Below are positions 1 through 9,489 of a DNA stretch of 64,000 nt, in pieces; the first letter of the stretch is position 1, and every line of letters begins with the position of its first letter. The translations under genes and the position numbers were made by a program. Location: the NCBI GenBank assembly GCA_016875395.1, contig VGRF01000012.1, positions 1-64,000 of the forward strand, given 5' to 3'. Source of the stretch: Deltaproteobacteria bacterium (GTDB lineage Bacteria > Myxococcota_A > UBA9160 > UBA6930). The notes beneath the pieces are model-generated. The model worked only from the letters and a program-made list of their open reading frames with translations, had not been told where the DNA came from and searched no databases.

Positions 1-303
1 GCTGCGGGCGGGGGCCGCGCTCGCGCGCGGCGCGGGCGGCGCCGGCTTCACCTCGGGCACCGGATCCGCGGCGGCCACTGCGGTCATCGCCTTCTGCTTC
101 GCCGCGATCTGATCGCGCGCCTTCATCACCGCGGCGAGCTGCGCCTGCGACAGGAAGCCAAGCTCGACGAGCACTTGCCCGATCTGCTTGCTGGCGCCCA
201 GTTCCGCCTGGTGGCGCGTCGCTTGGGCGAGCTGGTCGTCCGTGATGAGCTTCAGGTGGACCGCGATGCGGCCAATCAGCGGGACTTGGGCAGGTGCCGA
301 CAT
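1..303 (-). CDS. Partial protein with GspE/PilB N-terminal-like domain
   Basis: This is the first 101 codons of a leftward gene whose C-terminal part lies beyond the left edge. The visible part contains two helical modules of the kind found at the N-terminus of type II secretion and type IV pilus ATPases: IGRIAVHLKLITDDQLAQA, then QIGQVLVELGFLSQAQL. An Ala/Pro-rich linker follows (VPEVKPAPPAPRA). The start is the ATG at 301-303, just before this domain. It could be a pilus ATPase with such an N-domain or a short c-di-GMP-responsive regulator; the missing part would decide. It is divergent from aroG, with about 90 bases between them. Confidence 0.6.
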   Translation of the reverse strand, partial: MSAPAQVPLIGRIAVHLKLITDDQLAQATRHQAELGASKQIGQVLVELGFLSQAQLAAVMKARDQIAAKQKAMTAVAAADPVPEVKPAPPAPRASAAPARS

Positions 304-392
304 GCGCGCCTCATCGGAGCGCCGAGAGCTCGATTTGAGGCCCGCGTGGCTGCGGGGCGAGGCCGCGCGAATTCCGTAGATTCCTCCGCCTC

Positions 393-1448
<1,056 letters not shown>

Positions 1449-1491
1449 CTCGTCCACGCCAGCGGTCCCCGTTGCACCGGGGCTCGCGTTT

Positions 1492-1792
1492 TTCCTTGTT
1501 TACTTCGCGTTCGGCTCCGCGGACTCCGCCGAACGCTGCGCGCTTCGCTTGCGGCCTCGGCCGACTCGCACCCAGTAGCGTTCGTCAGCGAGCACGCTCC
1601 GCCGTTCTCTCGGCGCGCCAATGCACCGAGGTGGCGGCGCGCGCGAAGGCACCTCGGTGCATTGCCGCGTTCGCGAGGGAGTCGGAACGACCTCGAAGTC
1701 GAACGCTCCTCAGTGCGAGTCGGCCGAGGCCGCAAGCGAAGCGCGCAGCAAAGCGCGGAGTCTTCGACGCGCTTTGCGAAGTAAACAAGGAA
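1492..1792. repeat. 301-bp nested inverted repeat between convergent genes
   Basis: The gap 1449-1823 holds no convincing gene but a layered palindrome. The outer arms are a perfect 17-bp match (1492-1508 with 1776-1792). The middle arms are a perfect 36-bp match (1536-1571 with 1713-1748). The inner arms are a perfect 13-bp match, AATGCACCGAGGT at 1620-1632 with its complement at 1651-1663. It sits between the 3' ends of aroG and mlaC, so it could fold into a large hairpin and end transcription from both sides, or be a non-autonomous mobile element. Short ORFs through it are shadows. Confidence 0.85.
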
Positions 1793-1823
1793 GAGGGATC
1801 AAGGCGAAGCCCCGCCGAAGCCC

Positions 1824-2465
1824 CTACTTCGCGCGCGCCTCGGTGGGTGGCGCGTCCACGATGCCCGCATCGTTCTTCGCCTTGATCCTCTTCAAGAGCT
1901 CTTGGGGCCCGCCCTTGGCGATCACGTCGGCGAACTGGGAGCGGAAGTTCGAGACGAGGCTGATGCCTTCGATCACGACGTCGATCACCTGCCATTTGCC
2001 GGCGAGGAGGCGCATGCGGTAGTCGACCGTCGCGCCGTCGAACTGGCCACCCTTGATCGCGGTCTGCACGGTGACGTCCTTGTTCACCTCTTCGCGCGCG
2101 CCGAGCGTCACGACCTGCTCGTTCGCGTAGCGCGCGATGCGCGTGCCGTAGCTGGCCGAGAGGTACTCGGTGAACTCCGCGACGAAGTCTTGCTGCTCGG
2201 GCGGCGTGAAGCGGCGCCAGTCTCGCTTCAGCACGAGCTTCGACATCGTGGTGAAGTCGAAGCGCTGCTTCGCGATCTGCTCGATCTGCGTGCGGCGCGC
2301 CTTCTCTTCCGCGTCGGTGCGCAGCACTTTCAGCACCGCGTCGATCGTGCCCTGCATCGCGGCGCGCGCGTCGTCGGTCGCCGCAGCCAGTGCGGGAGCG
2401 GCGAAGAGCAGCGCGGCGAACGCGATCAGCGCGGCGCGCAGGGAGTTGTTACGGCTGGGCTTCAT
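1824..2465 (-). CDS. mlaC: MlaC-family periplasmic phospholipid-binding protein
   Basis: Soluble periplasmic carrier that moves phospholipids between the outer-membrane MlaA complex and the inner-membrane MlaE/MlaD complex (family knowledge, Ttg2D/MlaC). The 213-residue product starts with a signal peptide (MKPSRNNSLRAALIAFAALL, cleavage probably after APALAAA). It has typical MlaC features such as FDFTTMSKLVLKRDWR and YRMRLLAGKWQVIDVVIEG. The ATG at 2465 lies 17 bases inside the end of mlaA. Longer upstream extensions of this frame are read-through of mlaA in another frame and are rejected. It is the last gene of the operon. Confidence 0.9.
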   Translation of the reverse strand: MKPSRNNSLRAALIAFAALLFAAPALAAATDDARAAMQGTIDAVLKVLRTDAEEKARRTQIEQIAKQRFDFTTMSKLVLKRDWRRFTPPEQQDFVAEFTEYLSASYGTRIARYANEQVVTLGAREEVNKDVTVQTAIKGGQFDGATVDYRMRLLAGKWQVIDVVIEGISLVSNFRSQFADVIAKGGPQELLKRIKAKNDAGIVDAPPTEARAK

Positions 2466-3204
2466 CGGTCTCGGCTCCTTCACCCGCGTCGTCCTCGAGC
2501 TCGTCGATGTCGTAGAGGTCGTCCTCTGCCGCTTTCGGCGCCGCACCGTCGCGAACCGCGCGTTCACGGCTGGAGAGGTAGGCGTCGCGCACGAACACGT
2601 AGTAGTCGACGGCATCCTTGCGGGCCTGCGCGATCTCCTCGAGGTACTGGGCCCGCGTGTTGACGACACGGACGACCGAGAGCCCGAACACATTCACCCA
2701 CGTGGTCGGGTTCGTGGCGACGTCGACCGGCGCGGCGAGCGTGTCGCGCACGTTGTAGGGTCCCGCGAGCGGCAGCACGACGTAGGGCCCCGGGCCAACG
2801 CCCCAGCGGCCGAGCGTCTGACCGAAGTCCTCCTCGTTCTTCGGAATGCCGACCTCGGACGCGACGTCGACCAGCCCGCCGATGCCCGCGATCAGGTTCA
2901 GCGAGAAGCGACCGAGATCCTGCACCGCCGGCAGTGGCTTCCCCTGCAGCACGTTGTTCACGAACGTGCGCGGCACCGTCGTGTTCTGGAAGAAGTTCCC
3001 GATCACGATCTGGAAGAAGCTCGCGGTGACGGTGTCGTAGCCCTCGGCGACGGGCTCGAGCAGCCCCTGATCCACGCGCTCGTTGAAGCGAAAGACCTTC
3101 TCGTTCGTCGGGCGCCACGGATCGGGATCGCCGGTGGTCGCGCAGGCGCTCGTGAGAGCGAGCGCGGCGAGCAGCGTGAGCGTGTGGAGCTTCTGGCTGT
3201 GCAT
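2449..3204 (-). CDS. mlaA: MlaA (VacJ) outer-membrane lipoprotein
   Basis: Outer-membrane component of the lipid-asymmetry pathway, which removes phospholipids from the outer leaflet. The 251-residue precursor has a lipobox ending in Cys21 (LALTSAC). The VacJ core is recognisable: DPWRPTNEKVFRFNERVDQG, NFFQNTTVPRTFVNNVLQGK, GRWGVGPGPYVVLPLAGPY and DTLAAPVDVATNP. The last 40 residues are strongly acidic (DDLYDIDELEDDAGEG), a tail the family does not need. It lies 5 bases after mlaD and overlaps mlaC by 17, so the three are one transcription unit. Confidence 0.92.
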   Translation of the reverse strand: MHSQKLHTLTLLAALALTSACATTGDPDPWRPTNEKVFRFNERVDQGLLEPVAEGYDTVTASFFQIVIGNFFQNTTVPRTFVNNVLQGKPLPAVQDLGRFSLNLIAGIGGLVDVASEVGIPKNEEDFGQTLGRWGVGPGPYVVLPLAGPYNVRDTLAAPVDVATNPTTWVNVFGLSVVRVVNTRAQYLEEIAQARKDAVDYYVFVRDAYLSSRERAVRDGAAPKAAEDDLYDIDELEDDAGEGAETDEAQP

Positions 3205-3209
3205 GCGCG

Positions 3210-3671
3210 TTACTCCTCAGTCTTCTCGAGATCGTTGCCGTGGACGAAGTCGCCGATCAGGCGTTCGATGCTGAGCGCGCTCTCGGCGTAAGCGATCTTG
3301 CCGCCGCTCTGCAGCAGCTCCTCTTCGGCGCCCGGCTCGAGCGCGACGAACTGCTGCCCTAACAGGCCCTCGGTGCGGATCGCGGCCGAAGTGTCGACCG
3401 GCAGCTGGTATCGGGAGTCGACGTCGAGCACCACCACGGCGCGCAGGTCCTGCGTGAGCTCGATGCGCTTCACGCGCCCGATCTTCACGCCCGACACGAC
3501 CACCGGCGCGCGCTCCTTCAGCCCGCCGATCTCCGCGAACTCGGCGGACAGCTCGAGGCCGCCCTCGCCGTCGCCTTCGATGCCGCCGACCTGGAGGGCG
3601 AGGTATCCGAGCGTCGCGAGGCCCGCGAGCACGAACAGCCCGACCACGAAGTCGCGCGTTGCCTTGGACAT
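3210..3671 (-). CDS. mlaD: MlaD-family MCE-domain substrate-binding subunit
   Basis: Inner-membrane-anchored MCE protein that forms the periplasmic ring of the MlaFEDB transporter. The 153-residue product has one N-terminal membrane segment (FVVGLFVLAGLATLGYLAL) followed by one MCE domain. The domain shows the typical GLKERAPVVVSGVKIGRVKR and IRTEGLLGQQFVALEPG. The length matches single-MCE MlaD proteins. It lies 33 bases downstream of mlaE and 5 bases upstream of mlaA. A rare TTA codon occurs in LLGQQ at 3358-3366 as CTGTTAGGG, part of the motif discussed in the findings. Confidence 0.92.
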   Translation of the reverse strand: MSKATRDFVVGLFVLAGLATLGYLALQVGGIEGDGEGGLELSAEFAEIGGLKERAPVVVSGVKIGRVKRIELTQDLRAVVVLDVDSRYQLPVDTSAAIRTEGLLGQQFVALEPGAEEELLQSGGKIAYAESALSIERLIGDFVHGNDLEKTEE

Positions 3672-3704
3672 GTGTTTCCCCCAGACCGCCGAACGAAGCG
3701 CCTT

Positions 3705-4487
3705 CTAGAACTTCCAGAGCGAGGTGACCACGAAATCCGCGAGCAGGATCCAGACGGACGCCGTGACCACGGTCGAGGTCGTCGCGCGGCTCACCTCCTC
3801 CGCGCTGCGCCCGCTCGTAAAGCCGCGGTAGGTCGCGATCAGCGCGACGAGCGCGCCGAACACGAGCGCCTTCAGGTTCGAGCCGACGACGTCCTTCTCG
3901 TAGTTCACTTGGTCTTCGAGGTTCCCGAAGAACACGCCCTGGTCGAGCCCTAACAGCTGCACGGCGATCAGCCACGAGCCCGCGATCGCGAAGCAGATGA
4001 AGAGGCCGTTCAGCAGCGGCATGCACAGCACCATCGCGAGCGCCTTCGGGCCGACCACGAAGCGCACCGGGTCCATCGCCATGGTCTTCATGCCGTCGAG
4101 CTGCTCGCTCGCGTTCATCACCGCGATCTCGGCCGCCATCGCCGAGCCGGCGCGGCCGGTGACGAGCAGGCACGTCAGCACCGGCCCGAGCTCGCGCACG
4201 AGCACGAGGCCGATCACGCCGCCGAGCGACGTCTCGGCGCCGAACACGATCAGCACCCAGTAAAGCTGCAGCCCGAGCACCATCCCGACGGTGAGGCCCG
4301 AGAGGCACACGATCGGGAGCGAGAGCACGCCGGTGTCGTAGACCTCGCGCACGAGGCGCGGCAGCAGCCAGAACGTGGGGCGCAGCCAGCTCAGCAAGGC
4401 TGCGCCGCCGAACGCCGCCATGCGGCCGAGCTCGAAGATCAAGCGCGAGGTGTTGGCGCCCAGGCGCTCGATCGCGGGTCGGATCAC
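3705..4487 (-). CDS. mlaE: MlaE-family ABC transporter permease
   Basis: Multispanning permease of the Mla phospholipid transporter. The 260-residue product carries the MlaE/Ttg2B core: YDTGVLSLPIVCLSGLTVGM, the long segment around LVRELGPVLTCLLVTGRAG, AAEIAVMNASEQLDGMKTM and YRGFTSGRSAEEVSRATT. The GTG start at 4487 makes a GTGA overlap with the valS stop, indicating translational coupling to an unrelated housekeeping gene. No mlaF ATPase or mlaB STAS subunit is adjacent, so the ATPase must be encoded elsewhere. Confidence 0.9.
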   Translation of the reverse strand: MIRPAIERLGANTSRLIFELGRMAAFGGAALLSWLRPTFWLLPRLVREVYDTGVLSLPIVCLSGLTVGMVLGLQLYWVLIVFGAETSLGGVIGLVLVRELGPVLTCLLVTGRAGSAMAAEIAVMNASEQLDGMKTMAMDPVRFVVGPKALAMVLCMPLLNGLFICFAIAGSWLIAVQLLGLDQGVFFGNLEDQVNYEKDVVGSNLKALVFGALVALIATYRGFTSGRSAEEVSRATTSTVVTASVWILLADFVVTSLWKF

Positions 4488-7141
4488 GAGGCGCTCGCTT
4501 CGGCTCGCTCGGCGAACACCGCGTCGCGCACCGCGATCGCGCCTGCCTCGAGCGCGGGATCCGCGGCGAGCGTGTGCTCTGCGCAGCGCGCCGCAGCGAG
4601 CACGTCCGCGACCACGCTCGCGAGGCGCGCGTGCGCATCCGGCGCGGCGGCGAGCGTGAGCCGCAGCGTCTCGCGCCCGGCGGAGACGTTCGCGTCGGCC
4701 TTCGCCTTGTTGATGGCGAGGAACGCCGCGACCGCGGAATCGAAGCTCGCGCCGTCCGCGGGCTTTGCCGTGCCCGCGAAGTCCGCGTCGCTCGGCCAGC
4801 GCGCGGCGTGCACCGAGGCTGCGCCCGTCTCCGCAGCGAACGCCCAGCTCCAGATCTCCTCCGTGATGTACGGCAACACCGGCGCGAACAGGCGCACGAG
4901 CACCGAGAGCGCGAGGCGCAGCGTCGCGACTGCGCTCGCTCGCCCCGCGGCGTCGCTCTCGCTGCGCGCGCGCGCCTTCGCGAGCTCGAGGTACGTGTCC
5001 GTGAAGCGCTTCCAGAAGAACGACTCGGTCAGCTCGAGCGCCCGCGCGTAGTCGAGCTTCTCGTACGCCGCGGTGCACTGCGTCACGAGCTCGCGCAGCT
5101 CCGCAACGAATGCGCGATCGAGCTCGTTCGCGATCGCGCCCTCGGGCGCCGTCTGCGCGAGCGCGAACTTGCTCGCGTTGAAGAGCTTGGTGACGAGGCG
5201 CTTCCCCACCTTGAAGACGGCGTCGTCGAGCGCGGTGTCGACGCCGAGCCGCGCGCTGCCTGCCCAGTAGCGGATCGCGTCGGCGCCGAACTGCTCGATC
5301 GGCTCGCTCGGCGTGACCACGTTGCCGATCGACTTCGACATTTTCTTGCGGTCGGGATCGAGGATCCAGCCCGAGATCGCGATGCGCTTCCACGGGATCG
5401 CGTCCTCGTGGAGCATCGCCTTCGCGATCGTGTAGAAGGCCCAGTTGCGAATGATGTCGTGCGCCTGCGGGCGCAGGTCCGCGGGGAAGAGGCGTGCGTG
5501 GCGCTCCGGGTCGTCGAGCCAGCGGCTCGCGATCTGGGGCGTGAGTGAGCTCGTGAACCACGTGTCGAACACGTCGGCCTCGCCGACGAACCCGCCGGGT
5601 TTTCCGCGCTGCACTTCCTGGTACCCCGGCGGTACGTCGGTCATCGGGTCGACCGGTAGGCGCTCGGCCGGCGCGACGATCGGCTTCGAGTAGTCAGGCC
5701 GCCCCGCGGCGTCGAGCGCGTACCACACCGGGATCGGCACCCCGAAGTAGCGCTGGCGAGAGATGCACCAGTCGAAGCCGAGATTGCGCGTCCAGTCCTC
5801 GTAGCGCTTGCGCATGTGCTCGGGATGCCACTCGATCGCGGCGCCCTTCGCGAGCAGCTGCTCCTTCTTGTCGAGTAAGCGCACGAACCACTGGCGCGTC
5901 GGCAGGAATTCGAGCGGACTCTCGCCCTTCTCGTAGAAGCGCACCGCGTGCTCGATCGGCTTCGGGTCGCGCACCAGCGGCGCGCCACGGCCGCTCGCGC
6001 TCGCGCCCGCGTCGCGTAACAACTCGACGATGCGCGCGCGCGCCTGCTTCACGTTCTTGCCCGCGAGCTCTGCGTGCGCCGCGTTCGCACGCGCAGCGTC
6101 GAGGCTCGGGAACGCGTCGGTGCCGAACGTCACGGGCAAGAGGCGCCCGTTCTTCCCGAGCAGCTGGCGCAGCGCGAGCTTCTGGTCGCGCCACCACTCG
6201 ACATCGGTCTGATCACCGAAAGTGCAGACCATGAGGATGCCCGTGCCCTTCTCGGGATCCGCCTTCTCGCTCGGGAAGATCGGGACCGGCGCGCGGAAAA
6301 GCGGCGTGATCGCGCGCTTCCCGAACAGCCCCTGATAACGCGCGTCGCTCGGGTGCGCGGTCACGCCGACGCACGCGCCGAGCAGCTCGGGGCGCGTCGT
6401 CGAGATCGTGAAGGCGCCGCCGCCTTCGACCGCGAACTCGAGATCGTGGTAGGCGCCGGAGCGAGCTCGGTCCTCGACCTCGGCCTGCGCGACGGCCATC
6501 TGAAAGTCGACATCCCACATGAACGGCGCGTCGCTCTGGTAGGCGTGGCCCTTCGCCCAGAGATCGCAGAAGGAGAGCTGCGAGATGCGGCGAGCGGTGG
6601 CGTCGATCGTGGCGTACTCGGCGCGCCAATCGACCGAGAGCCCGACGCGCCGCCAGATTCCCTTGAAGACCTGCTCATCCTCGGACGTGACGCGCGCGCA
6701 CAGCTCGATGAAATCCGGCCGCGAGAGCTGCACGGGAGGTTGGCTGCGCTGCTTGGCGTTCAGGGGACCGGTCGGGATCAGCTCGAGGTTCGTGCCGCGC
6801 GCGAGCTCCGGGTTGCAGCGCACGTTGAGCAGGTTCTGCGCGCGGCGCTCGGTCGGCACGCCGTTGTCGTCCCAGCCCATCGGGTAGTAGACGCTCTTGC
6901 CGCGCATGCGCTGGTAGCGCGTGACGATGTCGGTCTGCGTGTAGGAGAAGATGTGCCCGATGTGCAGCGTGCCGGACGTAGTGGGCGGCGGCGTGTCGAC
7001 GACCCAGGTTTCCTCGCGGCGGCGGCTGGGGTCGTATCGATAGACGCCAAGCTCCTGCCAGCGCGCGTCCCAGCGCTTCTCCGCCTCGGCGGCGTCGAAG
7101 TGCTTGGGCAGCTGGTCCGGATCGATCGTCGCGCGCGCCAT
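4484..7141 (-). CDS. valS: Valyl-tRNA synthetase (short, archaeal/actinobacterial-like type)
   Basis: Class I aminoacyl-tRNA synthetase that charges tRNA-Val. The 885-residue product has the HIGH motif in PPTTSGTLHIGHIFSYTQTD near residue 50 and the KMSKS motif in DRKKMSKSIGNVV near residue 610. The context GKSVYYPMGWDDNGVPTERR is typical of the second ValRS type rather than the E. coli type, and no long C-terminal coiled-coil arm is obvious. The start chosen is the ATG at 7141 (MARATIDPDQLPKHF); an in-frame start at 7174 would add 11 residues with no family similarity. It heads the operon that continues into mlaEDAC. Confidence 0.92.
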   Translation of the reverse strand: MARATIDPDQLPKHFDAAEAEKRWDARWQELGVYRYDPSRRREETWVVDTPPPTTSGTLHIGHIFSYTQTDIVTRYQRMRGKSVYYPMGWDDNGVPTERRAQNLLNVRCNPELARGTNLELIPTGPLNAKQRSQPPVQLSRPDFIELCARVTSEDEQVFKGIWRRVGLSVDWRAEYATIDATARRISQLSFCDLWAKGHAYQSDAPFMWDVDFQMAVAQAEVEDRARSGAYHDLEFAVEGGGAFTISTTRPELLGACVGVTAHPSDARYQGLFGKRAITPLFRAPVPIFPSEKADPEKGTGILMVCTFGDQTDVEWWRDQKLALRQLLGKNGRLLPVTFGTDAFPSLDAARANAAHAELAGKNVKQARARIVELLRDAGASASGRGAPLVRDPKPIEHAVRFYEKGESPLEFLPTRQWFVRLLDKKEQLLAKGAAIEWHPEHMRKRYEDWTRNLGFDWCISRQRYFGVPIPVWYALDAAGRPDYSKPIVAPAERLPVDPMTDVPPGYQEVQRGKPGGFVGEADVFDTWFTSSLTPQIASRWLDDPERHARLFPADLRPQAHDIIRNWAFYTIAKAMLHEDAIPWKRIAISGWILDPDRKKMSKSIGNVVTPSEPIEQFGADAIRYWAGSARLGVDTALDDAVFKVGKRLVTKLFNASKFALAQTAPEGAIANELDRAFVAELRELVTQCTAAYEKLDYARALELTESFFWKRFTDTYLELAKARARSESDAAGRASAVATLRLALSVLVRLFAPVLPYITEEIWSWAFAAETGAASVHAARWPSDADFAGTAKPADGASFDSAVAAFLAINKAKADANVSAGRETLRLTLAAAPDAHARLASVVADVLAAARCAEHTLAADPALEAGAIAVRDAVFAERAEASAS

Positions 7142-7234
7142 GCGGGGCAATGTGTCCTGAGAATCGGAACACACTAGCCGCGCGAGTTCGGCGGGGAAGT
7201 CCGCTTCCGCAGCGATTGCGGCACCTTACACGCG

Positions 7235-9361
7235 ATGCGCGCGCGCGATTTCGTGACGATCGTCTCCGGCGTCCCGCGCTCGGGCACCTCGCTCCTGATG
7301 CAAGTGCTCGACGCCGGCGGCATTCCCGCGCTCACGGACGGCGCGCGCCCCCCCGACGCGAGCAACCCGCGCGGCTACTTCGAGCACGCGCTCGTGCCGA
7401 AGCTCGGCCGCGACGAGCGCGCCGCCGACCTCGTGCGCAGCGCCCGCGGGCGAGCGCTCAAGGTGATCCACGCGCTGCTGCCCGCGCTGCCCGAAGGCGT
7501 GCCGCTGCGCGTCCTCGTCGCCGAGCGGGCGCTTGCGGACGTGGTCGCGTCGCAGGCGGACATGCTCGGACGCGAGGCCACCGCGCAGCGGGCCAAAAGG
7601 GGTCAGACCCCAAGTGGCCCGTTGCCACCCGAGCGCCTCGCGCAGGTCCTCGCCGCGCAGCTCGCAGAGGCCCTCGCGCAGCTCGCTGCGCGCCCGAGCT
7701 GCGCGCTGCTGCGCGTCGACACCGCGGCGCTGGTGCGCGCGCCGGCGGCGGAGTGCGCGCGCATCGCGGCGTTTCTCGGCGGTGGCCTGGACGAGGCCGC
7801 CATGGCGCGCGCGATTTCGTCCCCGTTGTACGGGCGGTCGCGCGGGTATCGTGGCGCGATGGACGCCGCCGCACGCGAACTGTTGGGCCCGCTCGCGCTG
7901 GAAGTGGAGCACCGCACGCCCGGCGCTTCCGGCGGGCCGACGCTGCGCGCGAAGCGGGCGGTTGATGGCTACGAGCTGTTCCGCTTCGACTGCTTCGTCG
8001 ACGGCGCGCACTGGCACAACGACTCGGACGGGCGCGACGAGATCACCGCCATCGCGCCCGAGCTCGACTCGCTCGACTTCGCGCTCGCCGAGCTGCGCCG
8101 CGATCTCGCCGGCTACGCGGCGCGCGCCGGCCTGCGCGAGCCGCTGCCGACGCGCGCCGAGTGCGACGCCGCGCTCGCGCGCCTCGAGCTCGCGCTGCGC
8201 AACCCGGCGCCCGAGTTCGGCGCGCTGACCGAGCCCGTCCTGCGCGCGCGAAGCGGCGAGAAGTGGCACCAGTACGGCCCGGACGCGCTCGCGCTCTGGG
8301 TCGCCGACATGGACTTCGAGGCCGCGATGCCGATCCGCCGCCGCCTCGCGCGCGCCTTCGCGGTCGGCGACATGGGCTACCCGCAGTACGCGCCGCAGAC
8401 GCGCCTCCCCGACCTCGCGGCCGCGCGCATGGCGCAGCGCTTCGGCTACCGCGTGCCGCGCGGGCAGGTCGAGGTGGTGAGCGAGGTGGTGCAGGCGATG
8501 CACGTCTCGCTGCTCCAGCTCACGCAGCCCGGCGACGGCGTGATCACGCAAGTGCCGATCTATCCGCCGTTTCTCGGCGTGATCAAGGACCACGCGCGCA
8601 CGCTGCTCGCGAACGAGATGCCGCGCGGCGCGCGCGGCTACGAGCTCGACCTGGACGGCCTGCGCGCGCAGGCGAAGCAGGCGCGCTTGTTATTGCTGTG
8701 CAACCCGCACAACCCGACCGGCCGCGCCTTTCGCCGCGACGAGCTCGAGGCCGTCGCCGCGATCGCGCGCGAGCACGACCTCTACGTCGTCAGCGACGAG
8801 ATCCACGCGGACCTCGTGTTCTCCCCCAACAAGCACATCCCGTTCGCGTCGCTCAGCGAAGACGCCGCCTCGCGCACGATCACGCTCTACGCCGCGTCGA
8901 AGGCCTTCAACATCGCGGGTCTGCGCTGCGCGGTCGCGATCTTCGGCACGCCCGAGCTGAAGAAGCGCTTCAACGCGCTGCCGCGCCACGTGCGCGGCGG
9001 CCTCAACGGCCCCGGCATCCTCGCGACCGAAGCCGCGTGGACGCACGGCGACCCGTGGCTCGCGGACGTCACGGCGTATCTGCGGGCGAACCGCGACTTC
9101 GTCGCCGACTTCGTCGCGCGCGAGCTGCCTGGCGTCGTGCACTTCGCGCCCGAGGCGACGTACCTCGCGTGGCTCGACTGCCGCGCCCTGAACCTCGCGC
9201 CCACGCCGCACGAGTTCTTCCTGAAGCGCGCGAGCGTCGCGCTCAGCGAAGGCCCGAACTTCGGCGAGCCGGGCCGCGGCTTCGTGCGCCTCAACTTCGC
9301 GACCTCGCGCCCGCTTCTTGCGCGCGCTCTCGAGCAGATCGCGAAGGCGGTGCGGGGTTAG
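7235..9361 (+). CDS. Sulfotransferase-like / middle domain / PatB-MalY PLP lyase fusion
   Basis: A 708-residue protein with three parts. Residues 1-220 resemble a sulfotransferase: a 5'-phosphosulfate-type P-loop, SGVPRSGTSLLMQVL, and a paired RVDTAALVRAPAAECARIAAF region. Residues about 235-310 form a middle domain of unknown function (GYELFRFDCFVDGAHWHNDSDG). Residues about 320-708 are a class I/II aminotransferase-fold enzyme of the PatB/MalY C-S lyase type: WVADMDFEAAMPIRRRL, NPHNPTGRAF, VSDEIHADLVF, and the PLP lysine in LYAASKAFNIAGLRC. The fold suggests cleavage of cysteine S-conjugates or cystathionine. Fusion to a sulfotransferase module suggests handling of a sulfur metabolite, but the substrate is unknown. 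A palindromic repeat lies in frame at 7590-7620. Confidence 0.82.
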   Translation: MRARDFVTIVSGVPRSGTSLLMQVLDAGGIPALTDGARPPDASNPRGYFEHALVPKLGRDERAADLVRSARGRALKVIHALLPALPEGVPLRVLVAERALADVVASQADMLGREATAQRAKRGQTPSGPLPPERLAQVLAAQLAEALAQLAARPSCALLRVDTAALVRAPAAECARIAAFLGGGLDEAAMARAISSPLYGRSRGYRGAMDAAARELLGPLALEVEHRTPGASGGPTLRAKRAVDGYELFRFDCFVDGAHWHNDSDGRDEITAIAPELDSLDFALAELRRDLAGYAARAGLREPLPTRAECDAALARLELALRNPAPEFGALTEPVLRARSGEKWHQYGPDALALWVADMDFEAAMPIRRRLARAFAVGDMGYPQYAPQTRLPDLAAARMAQRFGYRVPRGQVEVVSEVVQAMHVSLLQLTQPGDGVITQVPIYPPFLGVIKDHARTLLANEMPRGARGYELDLDGLRAQAKQARLLLLCNPHNPTGRAFRRDELEAVAAIAREHDLYVVSDEIHADLVFSPNKHIPFASLSEDAASRTITLYAASKAFNIAGLRCAVAIFGTPELKKRFNALPRHVRGGLNGPGILATEAAWTHGDPWLADVTAYLRANRDFVADFVARELPGVVHFAPEATYLAWLDCRALNLAPTPHEFFLKRASVALSEGPNFGEPGRGFVRLNFATSRPLLARALEQIAKAVRG
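7590..7620. repeat. 31-bp palindromic element inside the fusion gene
   Basis: The core GGGGTCAGACCCC (7599-7611) is a perfect palindrome around its central base. It is flanked by outer arms GGGCCA (7590-7595) and TGGCCC (7615-7620). The element is read in frame as AKRGQTPSGP, between the P-loop half and the C-terminal half of the sulfotransferase-like domain. It looks like an inserted REP-like unit rather than protein-driven sequence. A related GTCWGAC palindrome core appears twice at 17931-18016. Confidence 0.7.
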
Positions 9362-9414
9362 TCGGGAAAGGTTGCTCTCGGACGAGCCTCCGCGGTCAGC
9401 GTGCTTGGCCAGTG

Positions 9415-9442
9415 CAGCTGGCGACGCCGCGCGTCGCAGCTG
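9415..9442. terminator. Hairpin between convergent genes
   Basis: CAGCTGGCGACG (9415-9426) can pair with CGTCGCAGCTG (9432-9442), with one bulged base and a short GC-rich loop. It lies between the convergent fusion gene (ends 9361) and the membrane-protein gene (ends 9490). There is no T-tract, so a terminator role is inferred from position and stem strength only. Confidence 0.4.
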
Positions 9443-9489
9443 ACCGGCTCTGCGTCACGGGGACCGATCGCTCACGCGTCCGCACCGTC

